Counted from the stretch's first letter, positions 16,872-25,251 are shown. The stretch is 64,000 nt of DNA from DAISWL01 sp036826375 (GCA_036826375.1 DAISWL010000001.1:1-64000); one strand, 5' to 3'. The notes: a model not told the origin generated them from the letters alone. Translations and numbers: made by a program.

Positions 16872-17120
16872 ATGAATAAACAAATAGATGACAAATCAGA
16901 GCAAATTACTAAGTTTAATACTCATGAGCTAAACCAGCTAACAGATATATCTAAATATTTGAAGAAAATTTATGATAAGGGATATTCTAACGCCTGGCGG
17001 ATGATGTGGCTCTATTTTCTACGGGGAATTGCTTATGGCCTCGGAGTGTTCTTGGGCGGTACAATTATAGTTAGCACGGTGCTCACTATCTTAAACTTTT
17101 TTGGGATAAAACTTAATTAG
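16872..17120 (+). CDS. small membrane protein, DUF5665-like
   Basis: An 82-residue protein with a polar helical N-terminus (about 1-45) and one or two tight membrane helices (WLYFLRGIAYGLGVFLGGTIIVSTVLTILNF split in the middle by Gly residues). The FLRGIAYGLGVFLGGT motif resembles the small DUF5665 proteins common in monoderm bacteria; their function is unknown. It sits between alaS and topA on the same strand, 26 bases after the alaS stop, and is probably transcribed with alaS. Confidence 0.65.
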   Translation: MNKQIDDKSEQITKFNTHELNQLTDISKYLKKIYDKGYSNAWRMMWLYFLRGIAYGLGVFLGGTIIVSTVLTILNFFGIKLN

Positions 17121-17197
17121 CAATATAAAGATAAAGCTGATTTCTGATTAACTAGCTTGCATCTTGGTTTAATGGTATGCTAATTTAAGTTAAAGTA

Positions 17198-19585
17198 ATG
17201 TCAAAAAGCAAAAACCTAGTAATAGTTGAGTCTCCGGCCAAGGCCAAAACTATCCAGAAATATCTGGGTAGTGATTTTGAGGTTGAAAGTAGTTTCGGGC
17301 ATATTCGAGATCTACCAAAAAAGAACGACGCCATAGATATAAAAAATAATTTCGAGCCAAAGTATATAATTACTCCTGATAAGAAGAAGGTTGTTGCTAA
17401 GCTTAAAAGTTCCGCTAAGGGAAAAACCGTTTGGTTGGCATCCGATGAAGACCGCGAAGGTGAGGCTATTGCTTGGCATCTTTGTGAGGCGCTAAAGCTT
17501 GATCCCACGAAAACCAACAGAATAGTTTTTCATGAAATTACTGAAGGAGCCATCAAAAAAGCTATTAAAGAACCTCGCACAGTAGATTTAAGTTTAGTAG
17601 ATGCCCAACAAGCCAGAAGAGTTTTAGATAGGTTGGTAGGATTCGGACTCAGCCCAATTTTGTGGCAGAAAATTAAGTTTGGGCTTAGCGCGGGCAGGGT
17701 TCAGAGTGTGGCGGTTAGGCTAGTTGTTGAGCGAGAAAAAGAGATTAACAATACCAAAATTGAAACCTACTACAAAATTAAGTTAGAGCTGGAGGCTGAA
17801 TCAGGCGAACAATTTGAGGCGGTTCATCCTGAAAAAATTAAAAGTTTAGAAGATGCTGAGGCCATTTTGAAATCGGTTGTTGATGCAGATCTTAAACTTA
17901 AGGTAAGCGAAGTTACCAAAAAACCAGGCCTAAAGAGGCCATCCGCCCCGCTAACCACTAGTGCCTTGCAACAAGCTGCCAGCCAAACAATGGGGATGAG
18001 CCCTAAAAGCACCATGAGTAACGCTCAGCGTCTTTATGAAGCCGGATTAATCACCTATATGCGTACCGATAGCTTAAACTTAAGCGAACAGGCTTTAAAA
18101 TCTATTGAATCTGAAGTTTCTAGCAGATGGGGAAAAGATCATTTGAACTTAACACGTTATAAATCTAAATCTGCTGGCGCTCAAGAGGCTCACGAGGCCA
18201 TCCGCCCAACTGATTTCAAAAAAGAGTTTGCCGGAAGTGACGAATACCAAAAACGCCTTTACAACTTAATTTGGAGAAGAACTATGGCTAGCCAAATGGC
18301 GCCAGCCAAAACTGAAAAAACAATCATTAAATTAATACCGGGTCATCCTGTCCGCCAGCTGGCGGATGATTCAGGATCCCCCAAAGAAAACGAGTTTGTA
18401 GCTGAAGGCGAAGTTATAACCTTTGAAGGATTTCTGGCCGCAATGGGAAGAAAAAGCGCAAGCGGCATCTTACCTGCCGTGAATAAGGGCGATCAAGTTA
18501 ATGTTACTTCTGGAGAGGCTAAAACTACTCTTGGCAAACGCCCTAGCAGATACACTGAGGCATCTTTAATTAAGAAGTTAGAAGATCTTGGAATCGGCCG
18601 TCCATCTACCTACGCCCCAACTCTTAGCACTATTGAAAACAGAGGCTATGTTGAAAAGGGCGATAAAGAGGGTAAACCGCTAGATGTTATCAACTTAAGC
18701 TTAGATCAATCTGGAAAGATAGCTAAACTAGATGAAATTTTGAAGTATGGCGCTGATAATGGGAGGCTGATTCCAACCGATACCGGCAATGTTGTAACTG
18801 AGTTTTTGCAAAAGTATATCCCAGATATTATGAACTATCAGTTTACAGCCGATATGGAGGCCAAATTCGATCAGATTGCGGCTGGTAACAGTAAATGGCA
18901 GAACATTATTAAAGATTTTTACACAAAGTTTGATTCTGAAATCGCTGGCCTTAAAGATGTCAAACGCGGAGATGTTGGCCAACGTGTTTTAGGTGAAGAT
19001 CCTAAAACTGGCAAACCAGTTATTGCCAGAATTGGGCGCTTTGGAGCGATGCTCCAGATTGGTGAAAGTGGCGAAGATGTTGAAGAGAAACCCGCTTTTG
19101 CCAATATGCCAGCCGGCAAAACAATTGAAGATGTCACCCTTGAAGAGGCTCTGGAAATGTTTAAGTTACCAAAAAACCTAGGTCAGTTTGAAGATGCTGA
19201 CGTTAAGGTTAATATTGGCCGATTCGGGCCGTACATCCAGCACGATGGCAAGTACATTAGCATTAAGGGCCGTGATATCCACGGGGTTACTTTAGATGAG
19301 GCTATTGAAGAGATTAAGCTTAAGCGCGAGGCTGATAAAGATAAGTTTATTGCCGATTGGGGCGATGTTCAGATCCTAAAAGGTCCGTATGGCATCTACA
19401 TTAAAGGTGTTAAGCTTAAGAAGAACGCTAAAATTCCTAAAGATCTTGACCCTAAAAATATTACTGAAGAACAGGCTAGAAAATTGCTAGAGGAAGCTCC
19501 TGAAAAAAAGGGCAAAGGGAGATGGGCCAAAAAAACTGCGCCAGTCAAAAAGGCGAAGGCGAGGAAGAAGCCAACTAAGAAGTGA
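17198..19585 (+). CDS. topA: DNA topoisomerase I
   Basis: Type IA topoisomerase that relaxes negative supercoils by single-strand passage. The N-terminal TOPRIM domain is intact (LVIVESPAKAKTIQKYLG and the acidic DEDREGEAIAWH). The catalytic tyrosine is Tyr287 in GLITYMRTDSLNLS. The C-terminus has topoisomerase C-terminal repeats (IGRFGAMLQIGESG, IGRFGPYIQHDGKYISI) instead of Cys4 zinc fingers, and ends in a Lys-rich tail. A longer form of the palindromic repeat is inserted in frame (GHPVRQLADDSGSP, residues 382-395), in a beta-hairpin loop. The TGA stop overlaps the GTG start of the next gene, showing that TGA is a stop here. Confidence 0.97.
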   Translation: MSKSKNLVIVESPAKAKTIQKYLGSDFEVESSFGHIRDLPKKNDAIDIKNNFEPKYIITPDKKKVVAKLKSSAKGKTVWLASDEDREGEAIAWHLCEALKLDPTKTNRIVFHEITEGAIKKAIKEPRTVDLSLVDAQQARRVLDRLVGFGLSPILWQKIKFGLSAGRVQSVAVRLVVEREKEINNTKIETYYKIKLELEAESGEQFEAVHPEKIKSLEDAEAILKSVVDADLKLKVSEVTKKPGLKRPSAPLTTSALQQAASQTMGMSPKSTMSNAQRLYEAGLITYMRTDSLNLSEQALKSIESEVSSRWGKDHLNLTRYKSKSAGAQEAHEAIRPTDFKKEFAGSDEYQKRLYNLIWRRTMASQMAPAKTEKTIIKLIPGHPVRQLADDSGSPKENEFVAEGEVITFEGFLAAMGRKSASGILPAVNKGDQVNVTSGEAKTTLGKRPSRYTEASLIKKLEDLGIGRPSTYAPTLSTIENRGYVEKGDKEGKPLDVINLSLDQSGKIAKLDEILKYGADNGRLIPTDTGNVVTEFLQKYIPDIMNYQFTADMEAKFDQIAAGNSKWQNIIKDFYTKFDSEIAGLKDVKRGDVGQRVLGEDPKTGKPVIARIGRFGAMLQIGESGEDVEEKPAFANMPAGKTIEDVTLEEALEMFKLPKNLGQFEDADVKVNIGRFGPYIQHDGKYISIKGRDIHGVTLDEAIEEIKLKREADKDKFIADWGDVQILKGPYGIYIKGVKLKKNAKIPKDLDPKNITEEQARKLLEEAPEKKGKGRWAKKTAPVKKAKARKKPTKK
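18342..18381. repeat. palindromic protein-coding repeat, copy 4, long form (in topA)
   Basis: Variant with the extra inner palindrome CCGCCAGCTGGCGG between the usual outer arms. It is read in frame as HPVRQLADDSGSP. A second long-form copy is at 24952. Confidence 0.85.
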
Positions 19586-20193
19586 AAAGAAAAGTAATAT
19601 CAGTAGAAGAATTGATAACTGGTGATAAGATTGTTTATCTATCACCAGGCCATGCTCCAGGGATGGTTTCTACAATTGGGCCAAAGCAAAATATAAACAT
19701 TGCAACATTCGAGCAGATAATGGTTGTCTCGTATAGACCGCCTAGAATTATTATTGTTATATCAGAAAATTGCGATACTTATAAAAATATAGTTAGTGGT
19801 AGCAGTGCAGCTGTAGGCTTTCCTTATCCTAAATACATCCAACAGACCTATGATGCGGGAGTTAAGCTTAATAGAAATTTATCTGAATTAGATTATATAT
19901 CGGGACTATCTACTTATGAATCACATAATATAGAATCTCCATCCTTGGATCAATGCTGGATTAATTTTGAGTGTAAGTTGTTTAAAGATGTACCGGCTGG
20001 TGATCATAATATTGTTGTACTAGATGTACTTTCCGTGAGTGTAGACCCTAAGATAATCAAAGAGAATGGAATTGCAACTAGAACTAATCTCCCAGCACTT
20101 TACTACACAACAAACGGCAACTTCTTTGAACCAGGAGAATTCAAGAAAATTAAGCTTAGCGATAATTTAAGAAGCCTTGATAATAGTGATTAG
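19582..20193 (+). CDS. flavin reductase-like FMN-binding protein
   Basis: Resembles the flavin reductase/flavoredoxin split-barrel fold. Fitting features are NINIATFEQIMVVSYRPPRIIIVISENCDTYKNI, corresponding to the usual N-x-x-P...S..PP...V.I...(R/K)DT..NI pattern, then the substrate-side ESPSLDQCWINFECKLFKDVPAGDHNIVVLDVLSV, where members carry E.ECKL...HxIxVG. The 203-residue length is right. It starts with a GTG that overlaps the topA TGA stop by four bases, so translation is coupled. The partner and reductant are unknown. Confidence 0.7.
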   Translation: MKRKVISVEELITGDKIVYLSPGHAPGMVSTIGPKQNINIATFEQIMVVSYRPPRIIIVISENCDTYKNIVSGSSAAVGFPYPKYIQQTYDAGVKLNRNLSELDYISGLSTYESHNIESPSLDQCWINFECKLFKDVPAGDHNIVVLDVLSVSVDPKIIKENGIATRTNLPALYYTTNGNFFEPGEFKKIKLSDNLRSLDNSD

Positions 20194-20234
20194 CAAGCTT
20201 AAGCTCAATAGGTAGAGTAGTTTATTAAACTAGC

Positions 20235-20260
20235 AATACTGTATTTAGTATTTGTTTTTT
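20235..20260 (+). terminator. Rho-independent terminator after the topA operon
   Basis: AATACT (20235-20240) and AGTATT (20247-20252) pair around a six-base loop, followed by TGTTTTTT. It lies 42 bases after the stop of the flavin-reductase-like gene. Confidence 0.6.
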
Positions 20261-20353
20261 ATTAGTTATTAAGCTTAAGGTAAAAACATAGTTGCGTTGA
20301 TATCAACTGACATGCTATAGTATGGAATAGAATCGGTGGGGATAAAGTAATTG

Positions 20354-20382
20354 TTGCAGAATTTAACAACATATTGTATAAT
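20354..20382 (+). promoter_or_regulatory. promoter of the sigma-4/HARE regulator gene
   Basis: TTGCAG (20354-20359), a 17-bp spacer and TATAAT (20377-20382) would start transcription near 20389 and give a leader of about 60 bases before ATG 20449. A second -10-like TATAAC at 20402-20407 lies seven bases before the small upstream frame. Confidence 0.45.
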
Positions 20383-20414
20383 TATATTAATTGTACTAAA
20401 ATATAACTTAATAC

Positions 20415-20438
20415 ATGGAGCATAGGGAGGCTCGCTAA
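20415..20438 (+). CDS. possible seven-codon leader peptide
   Basis: ATG at 20415 opens a minimal frame (MEHREAR) ending in TAA at 20436-20438, ten bases before the next gene's ATG. It contains the AGGGAGG sequence that would be that gene's Shine-Dalgarno, so ribosomes on it could affect downstream initiation. A chance frame of this size is quite possible. Confidence 0.3.
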   Translation: MEHREAR

Positions 20439-20448
20439 CATCATTTTT

Positions 20449-21507
20449 ATGACAGATTCATCTCAACCCCAAAGCAAATTAGACCTCAATCAGGCCATCA
20501 AAGCTATTCTTGACACACTCGACAAAGAAAGGGAGCGCGATGTTGTTAGCCGCCGTTTTGGCTTAAATGGGCCCAAGGAAACTCTTGAACAAATAGGCGA
20601 GACCTATCACATTACAAGAGAAAGAGTGAGACAGCTTGAAAAATCTATCATCTTTAAGCTTCAAAATGCTGCTGAGACCGACTTACCATTTATAGATGAC
20701 TTTCAATCTGAACTTTTTAGCTATCTTAAATCTAACGGGAATATCGCTACGATGACCGATCTAGCAAAACATTTCGGCCTCAAAGGAGATCTATCTGATA
20801 AACTTAAGGTTAGTTTTTTAACTGCTCTGCTGCCAGATTTAATCATTTTAGATGATTCTGACGATCATCATCACTCCGTAGCCCACCCTGAACTTGAAAA
20901 ATTGCCTGAAATTAAGGCTAGAATCAGCCATATAGTTAAAACTATTAACGACAATAAAAAACCAATGACAATTGAAGAGGTACACTCTACTATGTCCTCT
21001 CACCCTAAGGAACATGTAGAGAGCCTAATTAGATCTTCAAAGAAACTGACAAGCTTTAAGGATACTTGGGGAAATGTTAAGTGGCCTAGTGTTAATCCTA
21101 AAAATATTCGCGATAAAATTTACTTAGTATTAAAAGAAAACAAAAAACCGATGCATTTTAGTGCTATCACTAACTCCGTAGGGGAGGCCGATTTTAAAAA
21201 GAAGGAAGTTACCAACCAAGCCATTCATAATGAATTAATTAAGGATGATCGCTTTGTGTTGATTGGTCGCGGAATCTACGCCCTAGAAGAATGGGGCTAT
21301 AAAAAAGGTAATGTGACTGACATCATCAAACAAGTGCTTATTGAGGCTGGTGAGCCACTAGGACGTGATGAAATCGTCCGCCGGGTTTTAAGATCTCGCC
21401 AAGTTAAAGCTACTACAATTTTACTGAACCTACAATCTCAACCTTATTTTGAAAGAGTTGAAAGGGGAGTATTCACCTACAACCCAGAAAAAGATAAAGC
21501 GGCTTAA
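20449..21507 (+). CDS. sigma-70 region 4 / HARE-HTH fusion regulator
   Basis: Predicted transcription factor of 352 residues. The N-terminal quarter is a sigma-70 region 4 helix-turn-helix (ERERDVVSRRFGLNGPKETLEQIGETYHITRERVRQLEKSIIFKL), with the RERVRQLE recognition helix intact but no region 2 or 3. The rest has winged-helix HARE-HTH repeats like those of the RNA polymerase delta subunit (KISHIV..NKKPMTIEEV, KIYLVLKENKKPMHFSAI, then DIIKQVLIEAGEPLGRDEIVRRVL). It is probably RNA-polymerase associated. The Shine-Dalgarno AGGGAGG lies 18 bases before the ATG but nine before an in-frame ATC, so a rare start codon at 20440 is possible. Confidence 0.85.
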   Translation: MTDSSQPQSKLDLNQAIKAILDTLDKERERDVVSRRFGLNGPKETLEQIGETYHITRERVRQLEKSIIFKLQNAAETDLPFIDDFQSELFSYLKSNGNIATMTDLAKHFGLKGDLSDKLKVSFLTALLPDLIILDDSDDHHHSVAHPELEKLPEIKARISHIVKTINDNKKPMTIEEVHSTMSSHPKEHVESLIRSSKKLTSFKDTWGNVKWPSVNPKNIRDKIYLVLKENKKPMHFSAITNSVGEADFKKKEVTNQAIHNELIKDDRFVLIGRGIYALEEWGYKKGNVTDIIKQVLIEAGEPLGRDEIVRRVLRSRQVKATTILLNLQSQPYFERVERGVFTYNPEKDKAA

Positions 21508-21698
21508 GTTTAATATACTAGCATCTCGGATCCAGAATCTAAGATACAACAAATATAATATACTTACGTACTAGGAGCAATCCTCAAAAGCCTTATCAAG
21601 AAATTGAGCCCTTCCCGTCATTATCTCTGGTTGGTTATGGGTAGGGGGAAGTGGTTAATACTGCTTTATGATCTTTACAGTAGCATGAATCATCTTTA

Positions 21699-21715
21699 AG
21701 AACAAAAAACGAACA
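21699..21715 (+). repeat. 17-bp direct repeat, copy 1
   Basis: AGAACAAAAAACGAACA occurs identically at 22621-22637; a looser copy (AAACAAAGACCGAACA) is at 22782-22797. All three lie in the same non-coding region, around the dif-like site. Confidence 0.6.
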
Positions 21716-22079
21716 TTAAGTTTAAGGCTAAATATCAGAATTTCAACTTGAATCTACCTCTGTTAGCTAATATTTTTACCTCTGTTAAACTTAAGCTGTT
21801 ACAGCAATCCGAAACTTGCTTCAACGTCACATAAAAACAACTCCGATGCTAATTATATAGTAGCTTAGAACTGCGATCCGGCCTGAGCGGAACCAGAGAG
21901 TTAGAGTTTTTTACATAGCGATAGCAAAAGGCAACTTAAATTTAGTTAGGTTGCATCGGGAATAAAGAATTTATTAAAGTAGTTAGGTGATTGTTTATAA
22001 TTTAGAGTCGTTCACCTAAAAATCAGATTTAAGGCTTAAGCTTAAGGGTAATACCAATCAACTCTTCGATATATTAACG

Positions 22080-22107
22080 ATGTCGCACAAGGTATATTTT
22101 GCGACAT
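22080..22107. other. dif: candidate dif site (XerC/XerD recombination site)
   Basis: A 28-bp block with the exact dif plan: an 11-base arm ATGTCGCACAA, a six-base centre GGTATA, and an 11-base arm TTTTGCGACAT. The arms are inverted copies with one mismatch. The centre resembles the usual TGTATA, and CGCA...AA matches the common XerC half. It lies in the non-coding region where gene orientation converges, the expected place for chromosome-dimer resolution. No Xer gene is in the window. Confidence 0.55.
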
Positions 22108-22620
22108 ATATCTATAAACTTTTTTGTGATTGAGATATCCGCCCGGCAGGCGATTAAGAAAGCTACTACGGCTAAATAAACTAGCTAGCGTCTATTCCTC
22201 ATTATCTTATCAGCTATTAAAGAAGGCTTTAACGGAAGCCTCAAGCTATCAACATCAGCCGCTCCAGCCTAATTGGTACATTATTCAGATCATACCCCCG
22301 TAACTAACAGAGGTACTTATGAAATCTACCCCTGTTAATTAAAGACTTGATTGGAGCGTGGTTATCAAAGCTTTACAGGGGTGCATTTGACTTATTTTGG
22401 AATATTAAGTTTAATATAGTTGACTTTGTTGATATTATGTTTTAATAATGTTTGACTTTTCCACAGTATATTATTTTATTATTTGACATCTACTATATTT
22501 TTATTATTTTACTATACTTCCCTCTACCCTTTGCTTCTTCCCTTTTTTTTAATTTTAACAGATTAGAGTTAGCCTTTCAGGGTTTTTGTTTTACTACTAC
22601 TCCACCCTTTAAACCACTTT

Positions 22621-22637
22621 AGAACAAAAAACGAACA
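22621..22637 (+). repeat. 17-bp direct repeat, copy 2
   Basis: Identical to 21699-21715; see that entry. Spacing of about 0.9 kb argues against a compact iteron array. Confidence 0.6.
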
Positions 22638-22856
22638 GTGTAGCAGAGTAGCCAAAAAAACCAAGATTTTACAACCTGGCTATAAATTCGGTACAAACCG
22701 GAATTATAAATCCTAACCTCTTTTATCAACCGTATTAGCAAGAGGAGCTCCCCCACCCTAGCCGTTTACCATTGTATTTTTAAACAAAGACCGAACATAA
22801 AAAATATCTTTAGTTTAATCTTAATCACTAAGCTTAACTGAGTTGAAAGATTCCCC

Positions 22857-23777
22857 CTACTTCCAAAAAACCTTGCCCGGAACCCGTAAATCAATATATT
22901 CAGCTGGAGCTTTGCCCTCGTTAGCTAACTTATCTATAATTTGTGCCAGCAGAGAAACCTGACCCTCAGGATCTAGCTCTGTTGAAAGCTTTACCACTAG
23001 CCCACTCTTAAGCTTAATATCTATTTCTTTCAGGCTGGTGGCAGGGATCCCAAACCCAACAAAGTTATTTTTAACTGATGGATTATTATTTACCGCCTTC
23101 ATGGCCAAACCGCAGAATGTAACATTACGCTCGGCAAACACTTTTTCGCCACTATCAAGTTTTAAACCACTGTTATCTTCAATAACGTACAGATCATTCT
23201 GATTTACAGGGGTTGAGTTGAGGATCACGCCGTTTTCATCAATAAACTTAAGTTCATTACCTGCTTGCCATTTTATAATTGGCTCGCGCATCACATAGCT
23301 GATATCCACTCCCTTTTTATACCAAATGCGTTTGATTTGAACGCTTTTTACATCGCTAAATTTTTGTGTAATTTGAGATTCTACCTTTTTAGAATCTAAG
23401 TTTAACAATGTGTAGTTGCTGACTTTTGAATCGCTGAATTCTTGGAGATCATTTCTGTAGGCCTGGTTGATATTTAAGTTTTGGATATTGCTATAGAAGT
23501 GGCTTCTGGTTGAAATTAAGCTTAACCACCAAATAAATATTAAGGCTAACACGGATATAGCTAGGTATAATCCCCTTTTTGATAACTTTTTTAGCTTGTT
23601 TAATTTTTTGAATCTGACTCGAGGCGATTTTTTTGCATCAAAGCGCTGTTTAGCTTGCTCATTTGTAGATGAACTCGAGCGCATATCACCAAAATATTGA
23701 TTGCGCATTACCGGCGCACCTAGCCTTTTAGAATCTAAGCGCTGATTCTTTTTGTTTTTATTTCTAAACTTAAGCAT
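22857..23777 (-). CDS. ftsQ: cell division protein FtsQ/DivIB
   Basis: Single-pass division protein. It has a basic cytoplasmic N-terminus of about 70 residues (RVRFKKLNKLKKLSKRG), one membrane helix (about 71-90, LYLAISVLALIFIWWLSL), then an extracellular POTRA domain (about 95-165) and a beta domain ending VDLRVPGKVFWK-like (IDLRVPGKVFWK). The DLR-PGKV ending is typical of FtsQ/DivIB. In the divisome it links FtsL and FtsB to FtsW/FtsI. It is the last gene of the dcw run, 11 bases after murG. Length 306 is normal for monoderm members. Confidence 0.85.
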   Translation of the reverse strand: MLKFRNKNKKNQRLDSKRLGAPVMRNQYFGDMRSSSSTNEQAKQRFDAKKSPRVRFKKLNKLKKLSKRGLYLAISVLALIFIWWLSLISTRSHFYSNIQNLNINQAYRNDLQEFSDSKVSNYTLLNLDSKKVESQITQKFSDVKSVQIKRIWYKKGVDISYVMREPIIKWQAGNELKFIDENGVILNSTPVNQNDLYVIEDNSGLKLDSGEKVFAERNVTFCGLAMKAVNNNPSVKNNFVGFGIPATSLKEIDIKLKSGLVVKLSTELDPEGQVSLLAQIIDKLANEGKAPAEYIDLRVPGKVFWK

Positions 23778-23788
23778 TATCTTATAAA

Positions 23789-24922
23789 TTATAACAGAGA
23801 TACCGCCACCTCAGCCATCTTTTTGGCTGCCCCAGGTTTATAAATTTTAGCGATGTTTTGACTTAGGGTTTTAAGCTCGGTCATGGCCTTTTCAATTTCT
23901 GGCATCAATAGAGATGGATCATCCCCCAGTTTGAGTTCATCTAAACTTAAGGTGGCGCCTCTAGCTTTTAAAAACTTTATATTCTTGATTTGATCGCTTA
24001 GATATGGGCTAGGAATTATGATGCTAGGCTTTTTATTGTAGGCTAGTTCTTGAATTGATGTCGCACCCGCTCTGGAAATCGCCAAATCACTAAGCTTAAG
24101 GTACTTGAGCATCTCAACTTGAGGGCAGAATCCGAACTGAATGTATTTACCCGGGCACTTTGAGCTATCGAAATTGACAATTTTCCCCTCCCCTGCTTGA
24201 TGAATGACATTATATTTTTTTAAAAGTGATTTTAAGTTTAAATTAATGATTTCGTTAAGGTTGCCCGATCCGTTGCCGCCTCCTGAAACTAAAATTGTTT
24301 TAAGTTTAGGGTTAAGTTTAAGATGACCTTCTGATTTAAACTTAATGATTTCATCCGCACTGAAATTTAATTCGTTGATTGGGATCCCCACCCACTCAGT
24401 TTTATTTTTAGGATAGAAATCTGTTTCAAAACCAGTGAAAATTTTATCAGCTTTAGGCGCCGTAAGTTTAGATGCCAGCCCCGGCCGGGCGTCGGAATCG
24501 TGAATAATTATTTTTGCCCCAATTAATTTGGCCATAAAGATGACCGGCACCGCTACATATCCGCCCTTAGAGATAATTAGATTTGGCTTAAGCTTAATCA
24601 TCAACCAGAAGCTCTGCCAGAAGCCAAGTAAGGTTTTAAATACGTCAGAGATATTTTTTAGATAATAACCTGTTAGCTTTAGCCTCTGGCTAAACTTAAG
24701 GGCAGGATGCCTTCTGAACTTGCCCGCTGTTATAGTTTTGAAGTGAACTTGAGGCTGACCACTGAATAACTGTTTAGCCATACCAAGAGCTTGCCTGTTG
24801 GTAATAAAAACAAAGTTTAGCTTAGGCTTAAGCTTAATCAACTCTTTATGAACAGCCAACAACGGGCTGATATGCCCCCCAGATCCCCCCCCTACATAAA
24901 TAACTGTTTTGGCTTTTTTCAT
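23789..24922 (-). CDS. murG: undecaprenyl-PP-MurNAc-pentapeptide GlcNAc transferase
   Basis: MurG adds GlcNAc to lipid I, giving lipid II, on the inner membrane face. The 377-residue GT-B protein opens with VIYVGGGSGGHISPLLAV, the expected glycine-rich loop with its His, and has ILVSGGGNGSGNLNEII, the UDP-binding part VIHQAGEG..., and the conserved AISRAGATSIQELAYNKKPSIIIPSP of the family. A TATAAT lies ten bases before the ATG, so murG has its own promoter, in line with the orphan gene and repeats that separate it from ftsW. No Shine-Dalgarno is seen. The gene and its flanks are dense in TAAGTTTA-type words. Confidence 0.95.
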   Translation of the reverse strand: MKKAKTVIYVGGGSGGHISPLLAVHKELIKLKPKLNFVFITNRQALGMAKQLFSGQPQVHFKTITAGKFRRHPALKFSQRLKLTGYYLKNISDVFKTLLGFWQSFWLMIKLKPNLIISKGGYVAVPVIFMAKLIGAKIIIHDSDARPGLASKLTAPKADKIFTGFETDFYPKNKTEWVGIPINELNFSADEIIKFKSEGHLKLNPKLKTILVSGGGNGSGNLNEIINLNLKSLLKKYNVIHQAGEGKIVNFDSSKCPGKYIQFGFCPQVEMLKYLKLSDLAISRAGATSIQELAYNKKPSIIIPSPYLSDQIKNIKFLKARGATLSLDELKLGDDPSLLMPEIEKAMTELKTLSQNIAKIYKPGAAKKMAEVAVSLL

Positions 24923-24951
24923 CTTAAGTTTAATTATAGCAAAAAAAGAGC

Positions 24952-24993
24952 GTCATCCTGAACCGCCAGCTGGCGGTTGATTCAGGATCCCCC
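24952..24993. repeat. palindromic repeat, copy 5, long form (intergenic)
   Basis: Long form with inner CCGCCAGCTGGCGG, outer arms ATCCTGAA and TTCAGGAT, in the spacer upstream of murG. Confidence 0.85.
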
Positions 24994-25008
24994 AAGAGAA
25001 ACTACACT

Positions 25009-25037
25009 GTCATCCTGAACTTGATTCAGGATCCCCC
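25009..25037. repeat. palindromic repeat, copy 6, short form (intergenic)
   Basis: Short form identical in its core to the copies inside gatA and alaS, lying 16 bases after copy 5 in the same orientation. Two copies side by side mark this spacer as a repeat landing site. Confidence 0.85.
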
Positions 25038-25070
25038 AATAAATCAGCAAAAGCTTAGGTGTAGCTGATT

Positions 25071-25122
25071 CCCTCTCCAATTTGGAGAGGGGTAGATTGG
25101 CGATAGCCAGTCGGGGTGAGGC
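25071..25122. repeat. CCTCTCC/GGAGAGG hairpin element
   Basis: CCCTCTCCAA and TTTGGAGAGG form a stem, followed by GGTAGATTGGCGATAGCCAG and CGGGGTGAGGCC. Related CTCTC-GAGAG hairpins occur at 30512-30570 and 31848-31890. Probably a mobile intergenic repeat family. Confidence 0.55.
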
Positions 25123-25164
25123 CAAACTTAACAGAGGTAGATCAAAAATAAACCAACAAAATAC

Positions 25165-25195
25165 TTGACAAATAACGAATATATATATATATACT
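25165..25195 (+). promoter_or_regulatory. promoter of the HExxH orphan gene
   Basis: A consensus TTGACA (25165-25170) and TATACT (25190-25195) are separated by 19 bp, mostly an alternating AT run. An alternative -10, TATATA, fits a 17-bp spacer. The leader before ATG 25252 is about 50 bases, unlike the leaderless housekeeping promoters. Confidence 0.55.
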
Positions 25196-25251
25196 AGTGT
25201 TACAAAATTAACGCTTGATTCAACACTTAAGAGATTGCCCTTGAGCCTATA

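Larger units (their letters stand above)
21508..22856. other. 1.35-kb non-coding region at the gene-polarity switch
   Basis: I see no convincing coding frame. The stretch contains inverted repeats (for example TTAGGTGA at 21983-21990 with TCACCTAA at 22012-22019, and CCCCTGT near 22330 with ACAGGGG near 22375), a dif-like site at 22080, repeated 17-mers, and a very A+T-rich part (about 22400-22560). Plus-strand genes run into it from the left and minus-strand genes from the right, as expected at a replication terminus. A structured RNA cannot be excluded, but I could not match tmRNA, RNase P RNA or SRP RNA. Confidence 0.6.

Noticed and set aside
22080..22390. tmRNA, RNase P RNA or SRP RNA in the long non-coding region
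   Set aside because: Some tag-like codons (ending GCT AAA TAA near 22175) and stems caught my eye, but no tRNA-like ends, no GGTTCGA arm, no P4 or SRP core motif could be found on either strand.
24952..25037. Transcription terminators formed by the palindromic repeats
   Set aside because: The stems are strong but no T run follows, and identical copies sit inside gatA, alaS and topA, where termination would be lethal.
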